In this document: in pieces, positions 1-11,925 of the stretch | Numbering within the stretch: position 1 is the stretch's first letter | How the letters are laid out: each line of letters starts with the position of its first letter | Assembly: GCA_936450465.1 (NCBI GenBank) | Contig: OW388293.1 | Coordinates: 44,350,982-44,414,981 of the forward strand | From: Gibbula magus | Taxonomy: Eukaryota > Mollusca > Gastropoda > Trochida > Trochidae | DNA: 64,000 bases | Reading direction: 5' to 3' | Translations under genes and position numbers: made by a program | The notes under the pieces: model-generated | What the model was told of the DNA's origin: nothing | Seen by the model: the letters and a program-made list of their open reading frames with translations, nothing else | The model's database searches: none

Positions 1-365
1 CGCCTCAGTTAATACATTGCTCTTGCTTGTTAATACATCCGCAATGTGATGTATGTTTGTGTCAAACAAAGCTCATCATTCCTGACAATGAAAAATCAAG
101 TGATGGTGATGTTTCATGCAGCCAGTAATACGGTTGAGTTCCTAATTACCACCTCCATCATTGATGTATCTCTTTACAAGAAGTAAGGTGATTGATAAAT
201 CTATATCGTTAGGTAAGTGATGGCATCTAATAGTAGTGATGGCATCTAACACTGTATAGATTTCTTGTAGTATGCTCATAATTTCTTCTTTTCATATTAT
301 GCTCTGATTTAATGTTTTAATAATGTATAATATGAACATCATGCATATCAATGCTAAATTAAATT
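1..365. other. Anonymous AT-rich DNA, start of a diverged long repeat
   Basis: No gene is visible. The stretch around 40-190 resembles 52440-52620 and 61770-61920 (the shared order is AATGTGATGTAT, then CTCATCATTC, then TTTCATGCAG, then TAATTAGGTTGA). It is the left edge of a long repeat that recurs in this window. Confidence 0.5.
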
Positions 366-830
366 TCAGTGCAGTACCTAACATGGTGCGCTAGTTCAAG
401 CCGATCCTCGCAGGTTTCACCGCAATACATTGCCACATGAGTGAGTGAGTTGGGTTTTAACGCCGAATTCAAGAGTATTTCACTTATATCGCGGCTGCTA
501 GTATTATGGCATTGGTATTGTGGCTATACACTGCGGTGAAACCTGCGCGCATCGGCTGGAACTAGCGAACCATGGCTGGTACTACGTTGAAATTCAGTGT
601 AGCATTGCACCAAAACCTTACTGGGTGTAGAACAGTTCTCTACTGCAGACAAAGTTGCCGTGCCCCTGGCGGGATTCGAACCCCGGACCTCTTGACCCGA
701 AGCCGAACGCGCTAACCACTGCGCTATCCCGCCCCCATTGCCACATGTCTTCCTGCAATAATACTAGCAGCCAGTATATAAGTGAAATACTCTTGAAAGC
801 GGCGTTAAACCCTAAATTATCTCACTCCCA
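366..830 (+). mobile_element. SINE (outer copy), split by a nested SINE
   Basis: 5'-truncated copy of the tRNA-derived SINE that is complete at 41671 and 43421. The body segment (CAGTGCAGTACC to GCAATACATTGCCACATG) lies at 366-439. It resumes at 748 with TCTTCCTGCAATAATACTAGCAG and ends with GCGGCGTTAAAC and a degenerate TCTCACTC tail. The gap is exactly filled by another SINE in the opposite orientation. Confidence 0.85.
440..736 (-). mobile_element. SINE (inner copy), full length, minus strand
   Basis: Complete tRNA-headed SINE in reverse. It starts with GTGAGTGAGTTGGG and GTTTTAACGCCG at its 3' end and finishes with the tRNA-like head. A reverse-complement B box GGATTCGAACC lies at 672-682, and the head ends GCGCTATCCCGCCC. 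Its target duplication is ATTGCCACATG (429-439 and 737-747), which is part of the outer SINE, so the nesting is unambiguous. The head looks like a tRNA but sits on a SINE body, so it is a Pol III promoter rather than a tRNA gene. Confidence 0.9.
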
Positions 831-3800
831 AATGAAGACTCATTGGAATCTACATACGTGTGTCAAATGTTCAACTGGCTGAAATTTGAGCCAATTATGA
901 ACATGTAAAATCAGGAATTTGACGGGTACAATTATTCATGATTGAAGATTTAAGAGTTTGGAAAAAAGATCGTCTTTTTAATCCATATTATTGACTATCA
1001 GTGACTTTGAATTGTTTTGCCATAATCTGTATCTTTATGTTGACCATTCCAAGCTGAAATATACATCGACATTATATATCCAAAACAGAGACTTCTTCAA
1101 ACAGATGAGCTCTATCTTAAACCTATCATATTCGTCATACAAGATCGCGAAAATGATTTAGATAAGTAAGATTAAATTATAGATTTGCTTTTCACTACCA
1201 CATACTAACCCTTTACAATATTATTTCTATTTGCCACTTGAACCAACGATTGGATATCGAATATCGGGACGATACATCAGGAAGAAGATTTTACCCTTTC
1301 AAGAATGTAATTGAGAAAAGGAACAATTTGATCATGAAAGTTGATAATAGTGTTTTCTTGATATGTGAGTAGTTGTATTGTCATCTGGCTTCATAGCATA
1401 CATAGGATGCATCTGCTACATGATTGCTGATGAAATGAAAAATTGAAAAGTACAATTAATTAATTGTTTTTCCACTTCCGATTGATATATCCGAAAATTT
1501 AGTTTGTCGATGTCAACAGGTATGAAAGACAATGTTTAACTGACCAATCTTTAAAAAACATTATTCATAGTGAAGTTTGTATTAATAAATGACATGTCAT
1601 TAGTTTACATTCATGTGGAATGTGCATTTGATTTTTTAAGTACCTATGTCCAACTAATCAACTAATGACAGACGGTGTAATGTTTAAACAAAATACTTGA
1701 AAAATGAATAAACAATAACTATAACTATAAATATAACTACATCCGATAGATTAATTTCAGCCCTGACAGGAAGTGTAACTCGATGTAAACACTGTCAAAA
1801 CAATACATTGCTAATTTCCTTACATATTTTGGAATAATCTATCAAATTGAATCTTCATTTCAAACATTTTAGTAGCAGTTGTCGATAAATGGAATAATTC
1901 ATTTGAAGAGATCTTATAAGAGGTATAATATCCTTATACATATTCTAAAGAAAAAAATAATATAATTGAAAGACATGATTTAAATTTGTTAATATGGATA
2001 AACAACATTCTAACTGTATAAGATGTACTCATATTTTAAACAATGTGATCCTTTTGGTAGAAAACTCTTGAATGTTAAAACCAGTAAACCAGTAAACACA
2101 AGAGTATGGTTTAAATATAAAATTCGCTTTCAAAATAAATGTGAAGAAGAATGGAAGCGTATTCCACTCACCGACAAACTCTGGATGAAGCTAGGTAATG
2201 CATGAAGTGAGCACATATTTAGATTCGGTTTTCGTTTATTTCATTTGATATGGTGAATTTGTAGGTCGGCTTTCAGTTACTTGCTTGTGACTATCAACTG
2301 TTAAGATCTTATCGGCTCTTCACTATAATTGTAAATGAAATCACTTTTTACTGAACTATTTCCCTATAAGTTGAGATTGATTGGAAAGAATACGACACGG
2401 TGTACATGATTTGAAGATTACCTAATGTTGAATATACCCTGTATATGGAAGACTTTTAGTTGAAATTATTTCAGTAATAATTCAACTAGCATTTTCATGA
2501 AATTAGTTTGTCCAAAAATCCATTTTCATGTAACATTTCCACTGTTTAGAGTTAACAAATACTCTGATCTTAAGTCATTTCGTTTCACTCTTCTGTTTTA
2601 TCCACATAGTAACGTATGCGTTGGTAATCAATGAAGTGTTAGATGTTGCATAGTGTCACTGGAATTCAACTCAGTGTCCAAGTAGGTTTGTATAATTCAA
2701 CGCAATAGGGAATAAAGTCTCAGTCCCTGCAAACAATTATTTTATACCCGTTTTATTAATGTGTTATCATTCAGCTGGACTCCATATTTGCTTTTTAATA
2801 TTTTCTTGTTGATTTCCGATGCTGACATTAACTTCTTTTAGATTTAAACAATATTTTTTCAAACGAAAGGGATCGGTAAACATTCTAGCAGCACCAGCAA
2901 CATTTTAACACCTCTCCCTAACAAACATATATGTTTATACAATTTGGGTTAATTTGTCATCATTGAACAACATTCCTTGATCTTTAACAGACTTTGTAAT
3001 ACACAATAGTGGATTAACCAGCAAAAAGGGAACTTTGGGGGAAATAGGGAATGTTATATCTTGCAAAATGTCAGAAGCATTATGTTTTATCATGTTATTT
3101 TAGAGATAGGACAGGCTTGTGTATAGATGTATACTGGATTATATGCATATTTTTAAATGCCATATTTGTAATGTAAATCGCATGTCCATTGCTTAATGGC
3201 ACTTAGTGGGGGGACAAAACAAAACAATCATTTCAATTGAGTCAGTAAAGTATTCCCATCGTATTAAAAGATAGTATTCCCATCGTATTAAAAGATATTA
3301 AATGTCCATATATTCTCCTCTAGACATGTATAGAAGACGTTCATGTGAATCTTTCATACGAAAACGAAATTTTCGATACATTGTATAAATAAAGATAAGA
3401 ATTGACGTTTCATAAAAGAGAATTTCTAGTAGAAGACACTAGTTGTCGATTTGTCTTAATCCACTCGTTCAAGGGAGTTTTAGTAAGACAGATAACACGG
3501 GAGAGCAGCACAAAGTGAATTGTTATTCATGATTCTGACAGTCGAATGAGACAATCACAGACAAATGACTATTTCGTACTTCGGTAAATTGCAAAGAGAG
3601 GATTTGTAGAAATCAAGTTCACATTATTTATAACATAGTGATGTAAATACTTCTTAGTGATGTATACAATATTGTCACTACAATGTATGTCAACCCCAAT
3701 TTATGAACATTTGGTATTACGATATACGTTCATAAATTGATACCTCGATGTTTAGAAAAACAATGACAAAATACGAAAAACAATAAAAGAATGGATGTAT

Positions 3801-4101
3801 TTCAACACGCATATATACTGAACAGCAGAAGTCCACTGTAGCATTTCGTAATTACTGATTAAGCTGTATACATCAAATTTATAATATCAGAGCATTAAAA
3901 TGTTGTTGACATGGTATTAATAACGTGTTGAACAGCATGCAGACATAACGAAAAGGCAATATTGGTGTAGAACTTCTGCAGGGCATTATCTTGTGCCATG
4001 TTAATTTTCTGTGAAAACAGCCAAATTCCTGTTCAGATGATAAGGGCCCAATGTGCTTTTAAATGCAAACACTCCAATGAGGTTGTTTGATGCAAAACCC
4101 T
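831..4101. other. Anonymous non-coding DNA (long diverged repeat, copy 1)
   Basis: Only short chance ORFs are present. Several stretches match, in order, sequences near 55010-57300: around 1035-1130 (GCTGAAATATACATCGACATT) is like 55035-55130 and 62450-62540. A direct repeat with unit ATTCCCATCGTATTAAAAGA occurs at about 3253-3300. I see no exon, RNA gene or defined transposon end here. Confidence 0.5.
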
Positions 4102-4254
4102 TGTCATTGCTGATGTTGATTTGACGTTATGACGTCATATTAAATTTCATTCATGGTATTTTATGCTTTTTCGGTAACCTGTCATTGCTGATGTTGATTT
4201 GACGTTATGACGTCATATTAAATTTCATTCATGGTATTTTATGCTTTTTCGGTA
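4102..4254. repeat. 78-bp tandem duplication
   Basis: The block beginning TGTCATTGCTGATGTTGATT occurs at 4102 and again at 4180, with essentially identical sequence through TATGCTTTTTCGGTA. It looks like a recent two-copy tandem duplication. Confidence 0.9.
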
Positions 4255-6158
4255 CCAAAGTGTTCCTAGTGCACATTTACAGTCCATGCAAACTGTTCAG
4301 CATGCAATCGTCCAATATCTCAGTTTCCGAAACTTTACGGGTTTTTTTTTGCCACGCATTAATTTCTTAAACATTGAGGCAAGAGTCATAATTTGGTGTC
4401 CTTTTCACAGAGCAGGTCTCGGAAAACGGCACGAGGAATTTGAATTTTACCAGGTTCATACAGGTCATGTTATTATCACAACATGTGGCGTGCATTTCGC
4501 GAACGGATACCCTTTGACTCCAGTACCAATAGCTCTACATGTCCTCTGACATTGACTAATGATATGACAAACCACGGGCTGATATGCAAATACAAACTAT
4601 AATCATTAAAACTCGCGTTTCTTTTGCTGTTCGTATGTTTTCGTAGCTTTGTGATACACATATATAATTAAAATATATAAATGACATAAAACCATGAAAT
4701 GCCATGAATGAAAGAAACATGACCGCCCTTTTCTAAAGAAGGTGTCAATTGTAACAAAATGATTGATTACACGGTCAGATATCTTCCTTGATATATAAGT
4801 AATTAGATTGCTTTCTGGTAGGCTTTCATACAAACAAGGTACCATGTTTCAGAATCTAATCAATAAGTTGAAATAAAAGAACTGAAAGGGTGAAAATGTA
4901 AATGCTTAACCTTTTTTTCAAATTGATATTATTAGAATTTCACTTTTTGTCTCTGTCTGGGTACATCGTGAGCACCGAAACACAATACATGACTCATATC
5001 AGAGGAGACACATAAGGAAGTAATTGATTCCTACAACTTATTATATACCATAACCGTATACAAAACATGTATATAAAACTAATCATCGTGTGTGCTATCA
5101 TACAAACAAAGAACAATGTTTCGGAATTTTATCAAATAAGATACCTAAAAGGAATTTTTCAACCATTCTAGTTATTTCTCCTTTGCGACTTCCTGAATTT
5201 TACTGTTTGTTTCTGTCTAGGCTACATCGTGAAAATCTACAACAAAATACACGACTCAGATGCATAAGGATTATCAACACAAAACATGTACATAGAATAT
5301 TCTGATATCCAATTTTACAAATATCCGAGGGTACTGAAGACATCCAAACAAAGCAATCTTTGCAGGTTACGGTTGAGCGATAGTAACGAGGATGGGGTCA
5401 TTATCTCACATCCACCACAAGGTAATAATTTAGTTTAATTTAATAGTTTAATTTATCTGAAACCAATCATGTCAGTTCAAAGTTATACAAACAGTAATGG
5501 TTGTGACTGTTCGCAGCAACGCACAATGCACGATGTACGAGCTTTTCCTGATCGAGAGGCGTGATCTTCATCGTCACTTGCAAAGCGCGACGTTTAGTAT
5601 TTTGGTATACACAGAAGAACATGGCTTCTTCGGATGAAGATTTAATTAAATTAATTTAATTGAAGATAAATGGAAACTAGACAACAAGTTGGATGATGAC
5701 GAAGTTGTTCAGGCGACCCAAGAGGTGGAAATAGTTAACAGAAAGTAACTCCGACATCGAAGCGACACCAGGTGAATACATATTCAATTTCATTACCTCC
5801 TTATAATCAATATGCTTTGAAACATATGCATAGACATGTTGCATAGTGGAATAAATAGTGATTGTCGTCCAAGTGATGTAAAAGAAAATTGTGATGTGTT
5901 ACCCGTGAATCTGCATCTTTTAATTAACGTTATTGAGGGAAAGATATATTGTAATGAGCCTCATTATCTACAATCAATCATTTTGTATTTGATATCCTTA
6001 CTTGACAGTAATTAGTGGTACTAGTTATCTTTTGATTGAATTACGATTGAGAGAATATAACACTATATCCTTATTCCTTTATGTATTCATTGTGTCTGTG
6101 TGTCCGTGTCAACAGTGGCGGTATAGTAGCTTTGTTCTATACAATCTTGGAAGAAAAA
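4255..6158. other. Anonymous DNA with diverged internal duplication
   Basis: No convincing gene. Sequence near 4820-4990 is weakly repeated near 5090-5230 (CATACAAACAAAG, then CAATGTTTC, then a segment ending in CTACATCGTGA). It also resembles 57270-57400. An ATG at 5621 opens a 9-codon acidic start (MASSDEDLI) that is closed at once by a stop, so I do not call it. Confidence 0.4.
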
Positions 6159-6232
6159 ATATCTTAAGATTTGGCCTATACCATCTTGGAATATTTTTAT
6201 ATTCCAAGATGGTATAACAAATCTTAAGATAT
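6159..6232. repeat. Near-perfect palindrome, about 35-bp arms
   Basis: Arms at 6159-6194 and 6199-6232 are near reverse complements (ATATCTTAAGATTTG ... and ... CAAATCTTAAGATAT) around a 4-bp loop. The arm core CTATACCATCTTGGAATAT resembles the core of the satellite monomer at 9370-11170. Confidence 0.85.
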
Positions 6233-6361
6233 GTACGGCTCTAATAGCCTCATGGTTGGAATTCACACTGCACTGTGTAGGCATAGCATTACTATTGATA
6301 ATTACCGTGATGGCAAATATGAATTTAATTAACTATCTGTGTGTAGAGACTGTCGTGTATA
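6203..6361. repeat. 159-bp direct repeat, left copy (LINE target duplication)
   Basis: It is the same as 8022-8180 apart from about one mismatch that I can see (GGAATTC versus GGCATTC). It abuts the LINE exactly, so it is read as an unusually long target-site duplication. Confidence 0.85.
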
Positions 6362-6473
6362 TATAACTTTATTTATCCTCCAGTTTGGAGAGCTTGTACA
6401 ACAAAAAATAAATCACGATATTACATCAGAAATAGAATGCTGCTCGGTCTTCAGTCTTCATTTCATCCTTCCA

Positions 6474-8019
6474 TCAGTACTGATAGACAGTTTGTGTTTG
6501 ATAGTACGTAGTACACATCTTGTACACGTATCGTACAGCAGTCAGTGTGAAACTCAATTTGTCACTTGCACTTAACGAGAAGCTAGGCCGACAGGATAAT
6601 AGATTTAAAGTCAGTTCACCTGCAGACAAATTATGAAGAAACACACTGAAGTCAATTGGTCCAATATTTGCAAGATCACACCACAGATCATCCCTCTCTT
6701 CAGAGATATATTCACATGATGTGATAATGTGAGACAGCGGATCTGAAAAGAATTCACCACAATGTTCACAAAGATAGTCCTCAGACTTTACCAGTTTGTA
6801 GACAGCTACGAGTTTCATGAAGTAGCCAACAGAATGCCTTAGGGTCGGGATCTTCTGAACCGCTATCCAAGCTGGGTGCACAGTTAACGATGGGTGAATT
6901 TTTCCGAATTCATGTAGCTGTGGGTCATTATGGATCCGCTCAGTCCATGATTTCGAGTGGAAGTCAAATACTGTAGATTTTACTTTCTTCTTCCATATGG
7001 TATAGCATGGGAAATTACCACAGTCGAGGAAAGTCCTGATATAATCCATGATGCCATACTTCTCACAAAGTCTATAGATATCCGGCACAAGACCTCGCTG
7101 ATTTGGTGAGCACACATAATGGTAGCTGAGTAGTCGAGTGAGGAGTATCTTGTATGGAAGATATGTAGTGTCCATTGTCAGTTGTCTGCCGAAGAACAGT
7201 AGTTTCTTGGAATCTATCACACCCTCAAGTGGCATTACACCAAGCAGACCTAAGCAGACGTCAGTACGAGTAAGCTTCGGCAGTCCTTGAATACATTTGA
7301 TTATATACCTGTATGCCCGCTCTAGCATTGTAATTTCAGTTTTTGTCAGGGCAGTCCATAGCTCACAACCATACAGGGCTTTAGGAAGTGTGATGGCCTC
7401 GACGAGTGCGAGACACGTTTGAGGACTAACAAACTTAGGACTAAACCCAGATCTGATCAGAATGTGTACACTGGCTCTCATCGTCGTACTTGCATCCAGG
7501 GTTCTATCTGTAGTTATACCACTAGGGTCGGTTATGTCTATTGTTCTCAGAGGGGTTATTTCACATAACCTTGATAACCGCCCTAGGGCAATTATTTGAA
7601 TTAAAAAAACAATTTTTTTCACTTGTAATGATCATTTTCTTTACATTTCATTCATTAAACGTACGTAAAAACACTATTCCCACGTGGTATAAGCCGTTTA
7701 ATCACCGAAAACTGCGATAGTTATTTAGATTAACTCTGCTCGGGCTGACGCCCTCGCATTGTTAATCTAAATAACTACCTTGTTTGGGTGATTAACCTAT
7801 ACATAACATATTTGCATCCAGAGTGATTCCCACGTGCTTTATAGTGACAGTACGAGGCAAAATAGTGTCATAGAGTGTAAGTTCTGGGTCATCTCTGCAT
7901 TTTCGTTTGGTGTATGGGAAAGTCATGATCTGTGATTTTGAAGCAGAGAATGTAAACCTCCATCGTCTACTGTAGTTCTCAGCTATCAGCAGTAATGCTT
8001 TTAGACCACTGTATGATGG
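6474..8019 (-). pseudogene. LINE ORF2 C-terminal part (RT thumb and CCHC-like end)
   Basis: This is the 3' part of a LINE ORF2. At 7800-8019 the frame reads through RT palm/thumb residues (YSRRWRFTFSASKSQIM, then KHVGITLDAN), which normally follow the FADD catalytic motif; that motif is lost by 5' truncation. After the inserted foldback the frame resumes at about 7545 (TTDRTLDASTTMRASVHIL) and runs open for some 350 codons to a stop at 6474. It includes ALYGCELW, typical of LINE ORF2 after the RT, and a C-terminal zinc-knuckle pattern (CEHCGEFFSDPLSHIITSC). The interruption and missing N-terminal half mean the copy is dead. The clade is probably CR1/L2-like or Jockey-like; I cannot decide. 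Confidence 0.8.
7690..7800. mobile_element. Foldback (hairpin) element inside the LINE
   Basis: Inverted arms: GTTTAATCACCGAAAACTGC and ATAGTTATTTAGATTAAC on the left, GTTAATCTAAATAACTA and GGGTGATTAACC on the right. They flank a loop with CGGGCTGACGCCCTCG. The insertion breaks the RT frame between LDAN and the DPSGITTDRT segment. Its outer limits are uncertain; the whole extra segment is about 7545-7805. Confidence 0.75.
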
Positions 8020-8021
8020 GC

Positions 8022-8180
8022 TCCAAGATGGTATAACAAATCTTAAGATATGTACGGCTCTAATAGCCTCATGGTTGGCATTCACACTGCACTGTGTAGG
8101 CATAGCATTACTATTGATAATTACCGTGATGGCAAATATGAATTTAATTAACTATCTGTGTGTAGAGACTGTCGTGTATA
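8022..8180. repeat. 159-bp direct repeat, right copy (LINE target duplication)
   Basis: Second copy of 6203-6361, directly upstream (on the minus strand) of the truncated LINE 5' end. Confidence 0.85.
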
Positions 8181-9370
8181 GCGTTTTAGAATTTCAAGCA
8201 AGTGGGATAATTAATCAATCGTCATGCGTCTCGCCATTATCTCGGTACGCTTGTCTTAGCCTTGGACTATTTCTCGGCGCGCTCTGTGTACTGAGCTGTG
8301 TCAACGGTATATGGTATTTCGGTTATGAAGCTTTCGTTGTTCATGTTTAGCATGTACAGTGTGAAACTTATCTTTTACGCAGCTTTTTGTCACATTACAC
8401 AACGTACGGGAGAGTTAAAATAAGTCGCAATTTAACTAAAATGAAGTAAAGTTAGACGCAAGCCACCGTGCTTTAAAGGTTCCTTAAGCGTTAGAAGGAA
8501 AATATAAATGAACATTACGGCACCATTTGATAATTGAATCTCTCAACCTCTGATACTGCTGATTTCAATTCAAATTTCATTGAGACTGCATACTATATTT
8601 CGTTAATGCCATATTACCGTAATTATAACACACAATGACATTTCGAATTTATCACTTTTTCACACGGATTAACCAAGCTTGGTACCAAGTGAAGACATCA
8701 TTCAGACATAAATACTTACTACTTACCATAATTTTATTACAAGCTAATTGAACAGCTAATTGCAGACAGACAGACAGACGGATTGTTTAGTAGCGTCTCA
8801 CCATATGTGCATAGAATGAATACATATATAACATTTGTACAAAATTGATAATAGTTGCCCCTCCTTTATGGTCCCCTTTGATATGTTCATGATGTTTACA
8901 TGTCTGTTCTATACATTTTATTTGTATTTGAGATTAATGCCTTAAAACACATAGCACAATGGAGGTGGTGTCTTTCCGGAATTATAATCGGTAAAATACT
9001 TTTGATTTAGTTTGTTGTTATAATGTGTTGTCTTTATGGATTAACTTTGGGTTGTAGTTATAGTGGAACTGAACTGCGAAAAATGAACACCAGTAAATTA
9101 TTAGAACAGATCAGAATTATTCAGATTTGAACCCCTCATCTACATTACATTAATAGATAATTAACGTGTACATGAGTGAATGAAGCAGGAAATAGATTAT
9201 TTCCTATGCATACAATGTTTGTTAAATTAGGCAAAATACAGAACGGTATAATTGTCAGTAGGATGCAACAGTTTAATAAAATTGTGTTCAGATGGATATT
9301 ACCAAAAATACAATCCTGGAATATCCAGTGAATATCTGTCGCAAATGGTGTGATACTCAAATAGGATACT
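8181..9370. other. Anonymous DNA
   Basis: No gene recognised. A short CAGA microsatellite sits at about 8765-8780. The ORF at 8075-8350 begins inside the repeat and has no recognisable domain. Confidence 0.5.
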
Positions 9371-11170
9371 TATATTAACTCTTAAGATATTCTTACACTG
9401 TATATAACATATTTTGAATATGTATGTTAAGATGACAACCTAGTATGTGAACTCTGTATTATGTGAACAAACCTTCCTCGAAGACATAATCTATACAATC
9501 TTGGAAAATCTAGTGAATACCTGTCGCATATGAACTTTACTATATGTGAATCAACTTCCCTCCAAGAAATGGCCATACAATCTTGGAATATCTAGTGAAT
9601 ACCTGTAGCATATGAACTATATGCTATGATATATGAATAAACCTCCCTCCAAGAAATGACCTATACAATCTTGGAATATCTAGTGAATACCTGTCGCATA
9701 TGAACTTTACTATATGTGAATAAACTTCCCTCCAAGAAATGACCTATACAATCTTGGAATATCTAATGAATACCTGTCGCATATGAACTTTACTATATGT
9801 GAATCAACTTCCCTACAAGAAATGGCCATACAATCTTGGAATATCTAGTGAATACCTGTAGCATATGAACTATATGCTATGATATATGAATAAACCTCCC
9901 TCCAAGAAATGACCTATACAATCTTGGAATATCTAGTGAATACCTGTCGCATATGAACTTTACTATATGTGAATAAACTTCCCTCCAAGAAATGACCTAT
10001 ACAATCTTGGAATATCTAGTGAATACCTGTCGCATGTGAACTGTACTATATGTGAATAAACTTCCCTCCAAGAAAAGACCTATACAATCTTGGAATATCA
10101 ATTTAATACCTGTCGCATATGAACTCTCTACTATGATACATGAATAAACCTCCCTCCAAGAAATGACTTATACAATCTTGGAATATATTGTGAACACCTG
10201 TCGCAAATGAACTTTACTATATGTGAATAAACCTCTCTCCAAGAAATGGCCTATACAATCTTGGAATATCTAGTGAATACCTGTAGCATATGAACTTTAC
10301 TATATGTGAATAAACCTCCCTCCAATAAATGACCTATACAATCTTGGAATATCTAGTGAATACCTGTCGCGTATGAACTTTACTATATGTGATTCATCTT
10401 CCCTCCAAGAAATGACTTATACAATCTTGGAATATATTGTGAATACCTGTCGCGTATGAACTTTACTATATGTGATTCATCTTCCCTCCAAGAAATGGCC
10501 ATACAATCTTGGAATATATAGTGAATACCTGTAGCATATGAATTATATGCTATGATATATGAATAAACTTCCCTCCAAGAAATGACCTATACAATCTTGG
10601 AATATCTAGTGAATACCTGTCGCATATGAACTGTACTATATGTGAATAAACTTCCCTCCAAGAAAAGACCTATACAATCTTGGAATATCTAGTGAATACC
10701 TGTCGCGTATGAACTTTACTATATGTCAATCAACTTCCCTCCAAGAAATGGTCATACAATCTTGGAATATCTAGTGAATACCTGTCGCATATGAACTCTA
10801 TGCTAAGATATATGAATAAACTTCCCTCCAAGAAAAGATCTATACAATCTTGGAATATATTGTGAATATCTGTCGCATATGAACTCTATGCTATGATACA
10901 TGAATAAACTTCCCTCCAAGAAATGACCTATACAAATCTTGGAATATCTGTCGCATATGGTGTTATAGTCAAATACGAAACTCATATAAAGTCTGCAGAT
11001 ATTTTTACACTACATGTTACATATTTTGAATATGTATCTTAAGATCACAACCGAGTATATGACATGTTTGTTATGTGGACAAACCTCCCTCCAAGAAATG
11101 GCCATACAGTTTTGGAATATGCAGTGAATATCTGTCGCAAATGATGCAATAATCAAATAGGAAATTTAAC
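9371..11170. repeat. Satellite array, 82/83/88-bp monomers
   Basis: About twenty head-to-tail monomers with core CTATACAATCTTGGAATATC, AATACCTGTCGCATATGAAC and CTTCCCTCCAAGAAATG. Counting from the CAATCTTGG core (9496, 9578, 9666, 9749, 9831, 9919, 10002, 10085, 10173, 10256, 10339, 10422, 10504, 10592, 10675, 10757, 10845, 10933), spacings are 82, 83 or 88 bp. The long monomers carry an extra CTATGATATATG or similar. The pattern 82-88-83 repeats. Edge monomers (9390-9480, 10980-11170) are diverged. ORFs here are chance. Confidence 0.95.
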
Positions 11171-11590
11171 AGAATATTTTGGAAATAAATGTTAAAATCA
11201 CAGCTTTGTTTGTAAAATACCATAACGAATCACTAAGTGATTACGCCAGGAAAATAGAATCCCGTCCCAATGCATATTACTGTACATCCCATTGTTATCA
11301 CAGTTGCCTCTTGTCAGACAGAATGGCGGTTTCATAATTGTCGCTTTTCTCTGAAAAGGCCATTCAATCTTGGCATATCAAGTGCATCTAGTTGGTGAAA
11401 GGTTTAATCATCAAATGCCACATTTGAATCACCTCTTCCCACATTATAACGCTATGCCTCATTAATTTATATGTATATGCTGAATTAACAGCTTTGTGAA
11501 ATGTCATAATGAATCATGAAGTGATTACGTTGGGACAGTATTGTCCTGTCACCACGCTAATTGTTGTAATCACAGTTGCATCCTGTTAGA
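11171..11590. other. Anonymous DNA with a decayed duplicated block
   Basis: Two related blocks (11200-11340 and 11480-11600) share AACAGCTTTG, CATAACGAATCA or CATAATGAATCA, then AAGTGATTACG and ATCACAGTTGC. No gene is seen. Confidence 0.5.
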
Positions 11591-11592
11591 CA

Positions 11593-11925
11593 GGGTGACA
11601 TTACACAGGAGCAGGCACTACGAACAGACCAAGGTCTATGATCGCCAAGTTCCTGTATACCAAGGAGCGAGACGCAGTGAAGAGGTGTGGTCGGGAGCTC
11701 AGGGGTAAGCCGTATCACATCGTGGAACAGTTTCCAGAGGAAATAAACGCCTACAGGAAGGAAGTGCTCTTACCGCGACTCAGGGATGCTAAATCTCAGG
11801 GTAAGAAGGCTGTCATTGTGATCGATAAACTCTATGTGAATAATGCCCTTCAAGTCGTGCCGCCACCCCCGTACAGAGTACCCCAGGAGCAGAGCAGTGC
11901 TAGACCCCGAGGGGGTAGACGGTAG
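11593..11925 (+). pseudogene. LINE ORF1 C-terminal domain (partial)
   Basis: The reading frame PRSMIAKFLYTKERDAVKR followed by LRGKPYHIVEQFPEEI, YRKEVLLPRLRDA and IDKLYVNN matches the pattern of L1-type ORF1p at the end of the RRM and the C-terminal domain: PR-I-VKF, K/R-rich helix, E-F-P-EI, RK-L-P and a D-KL-Y-N strand. It ends with a basic tail (SARPRGGRR) at a TAG. The N-terminal coiled coil and most of the RRM are absent. A shift near 11610 separates an upstream HR residue pair from the rest. In the family ORF1p is an RNA-binding chaperone packaged with the element's RNA. Confidence 0.7.

Larger units (their letters stand above)
6362..8021 (-). mobile_element. 5'-truncated non-LTR retrotransposon (LINE)
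   Basis: Minus-strand LINE fragment covering the late reverse transcriptase and the C-terminal domain, plus a short 3' UTR. The 3' end on the minus strand reads ATAAATAAAGTTATA next to the target. The 5' end is truncated inside the RT. A foldback element interrupts it at about 7545-7805. Both flanks carry the same 159-bp sequence. Confidence 0.85.

Noticed and set aside
5621..5760. First exon starting MASSDEDLI
   Set aside because: The frame closes after a few codons and no donor or downstream exon can be defined.
9496..10933. CRISPR-like array
   Set aside because: Units are contiguous 82-88 bp monomers without unique spacers, in a eukaryotic genome.
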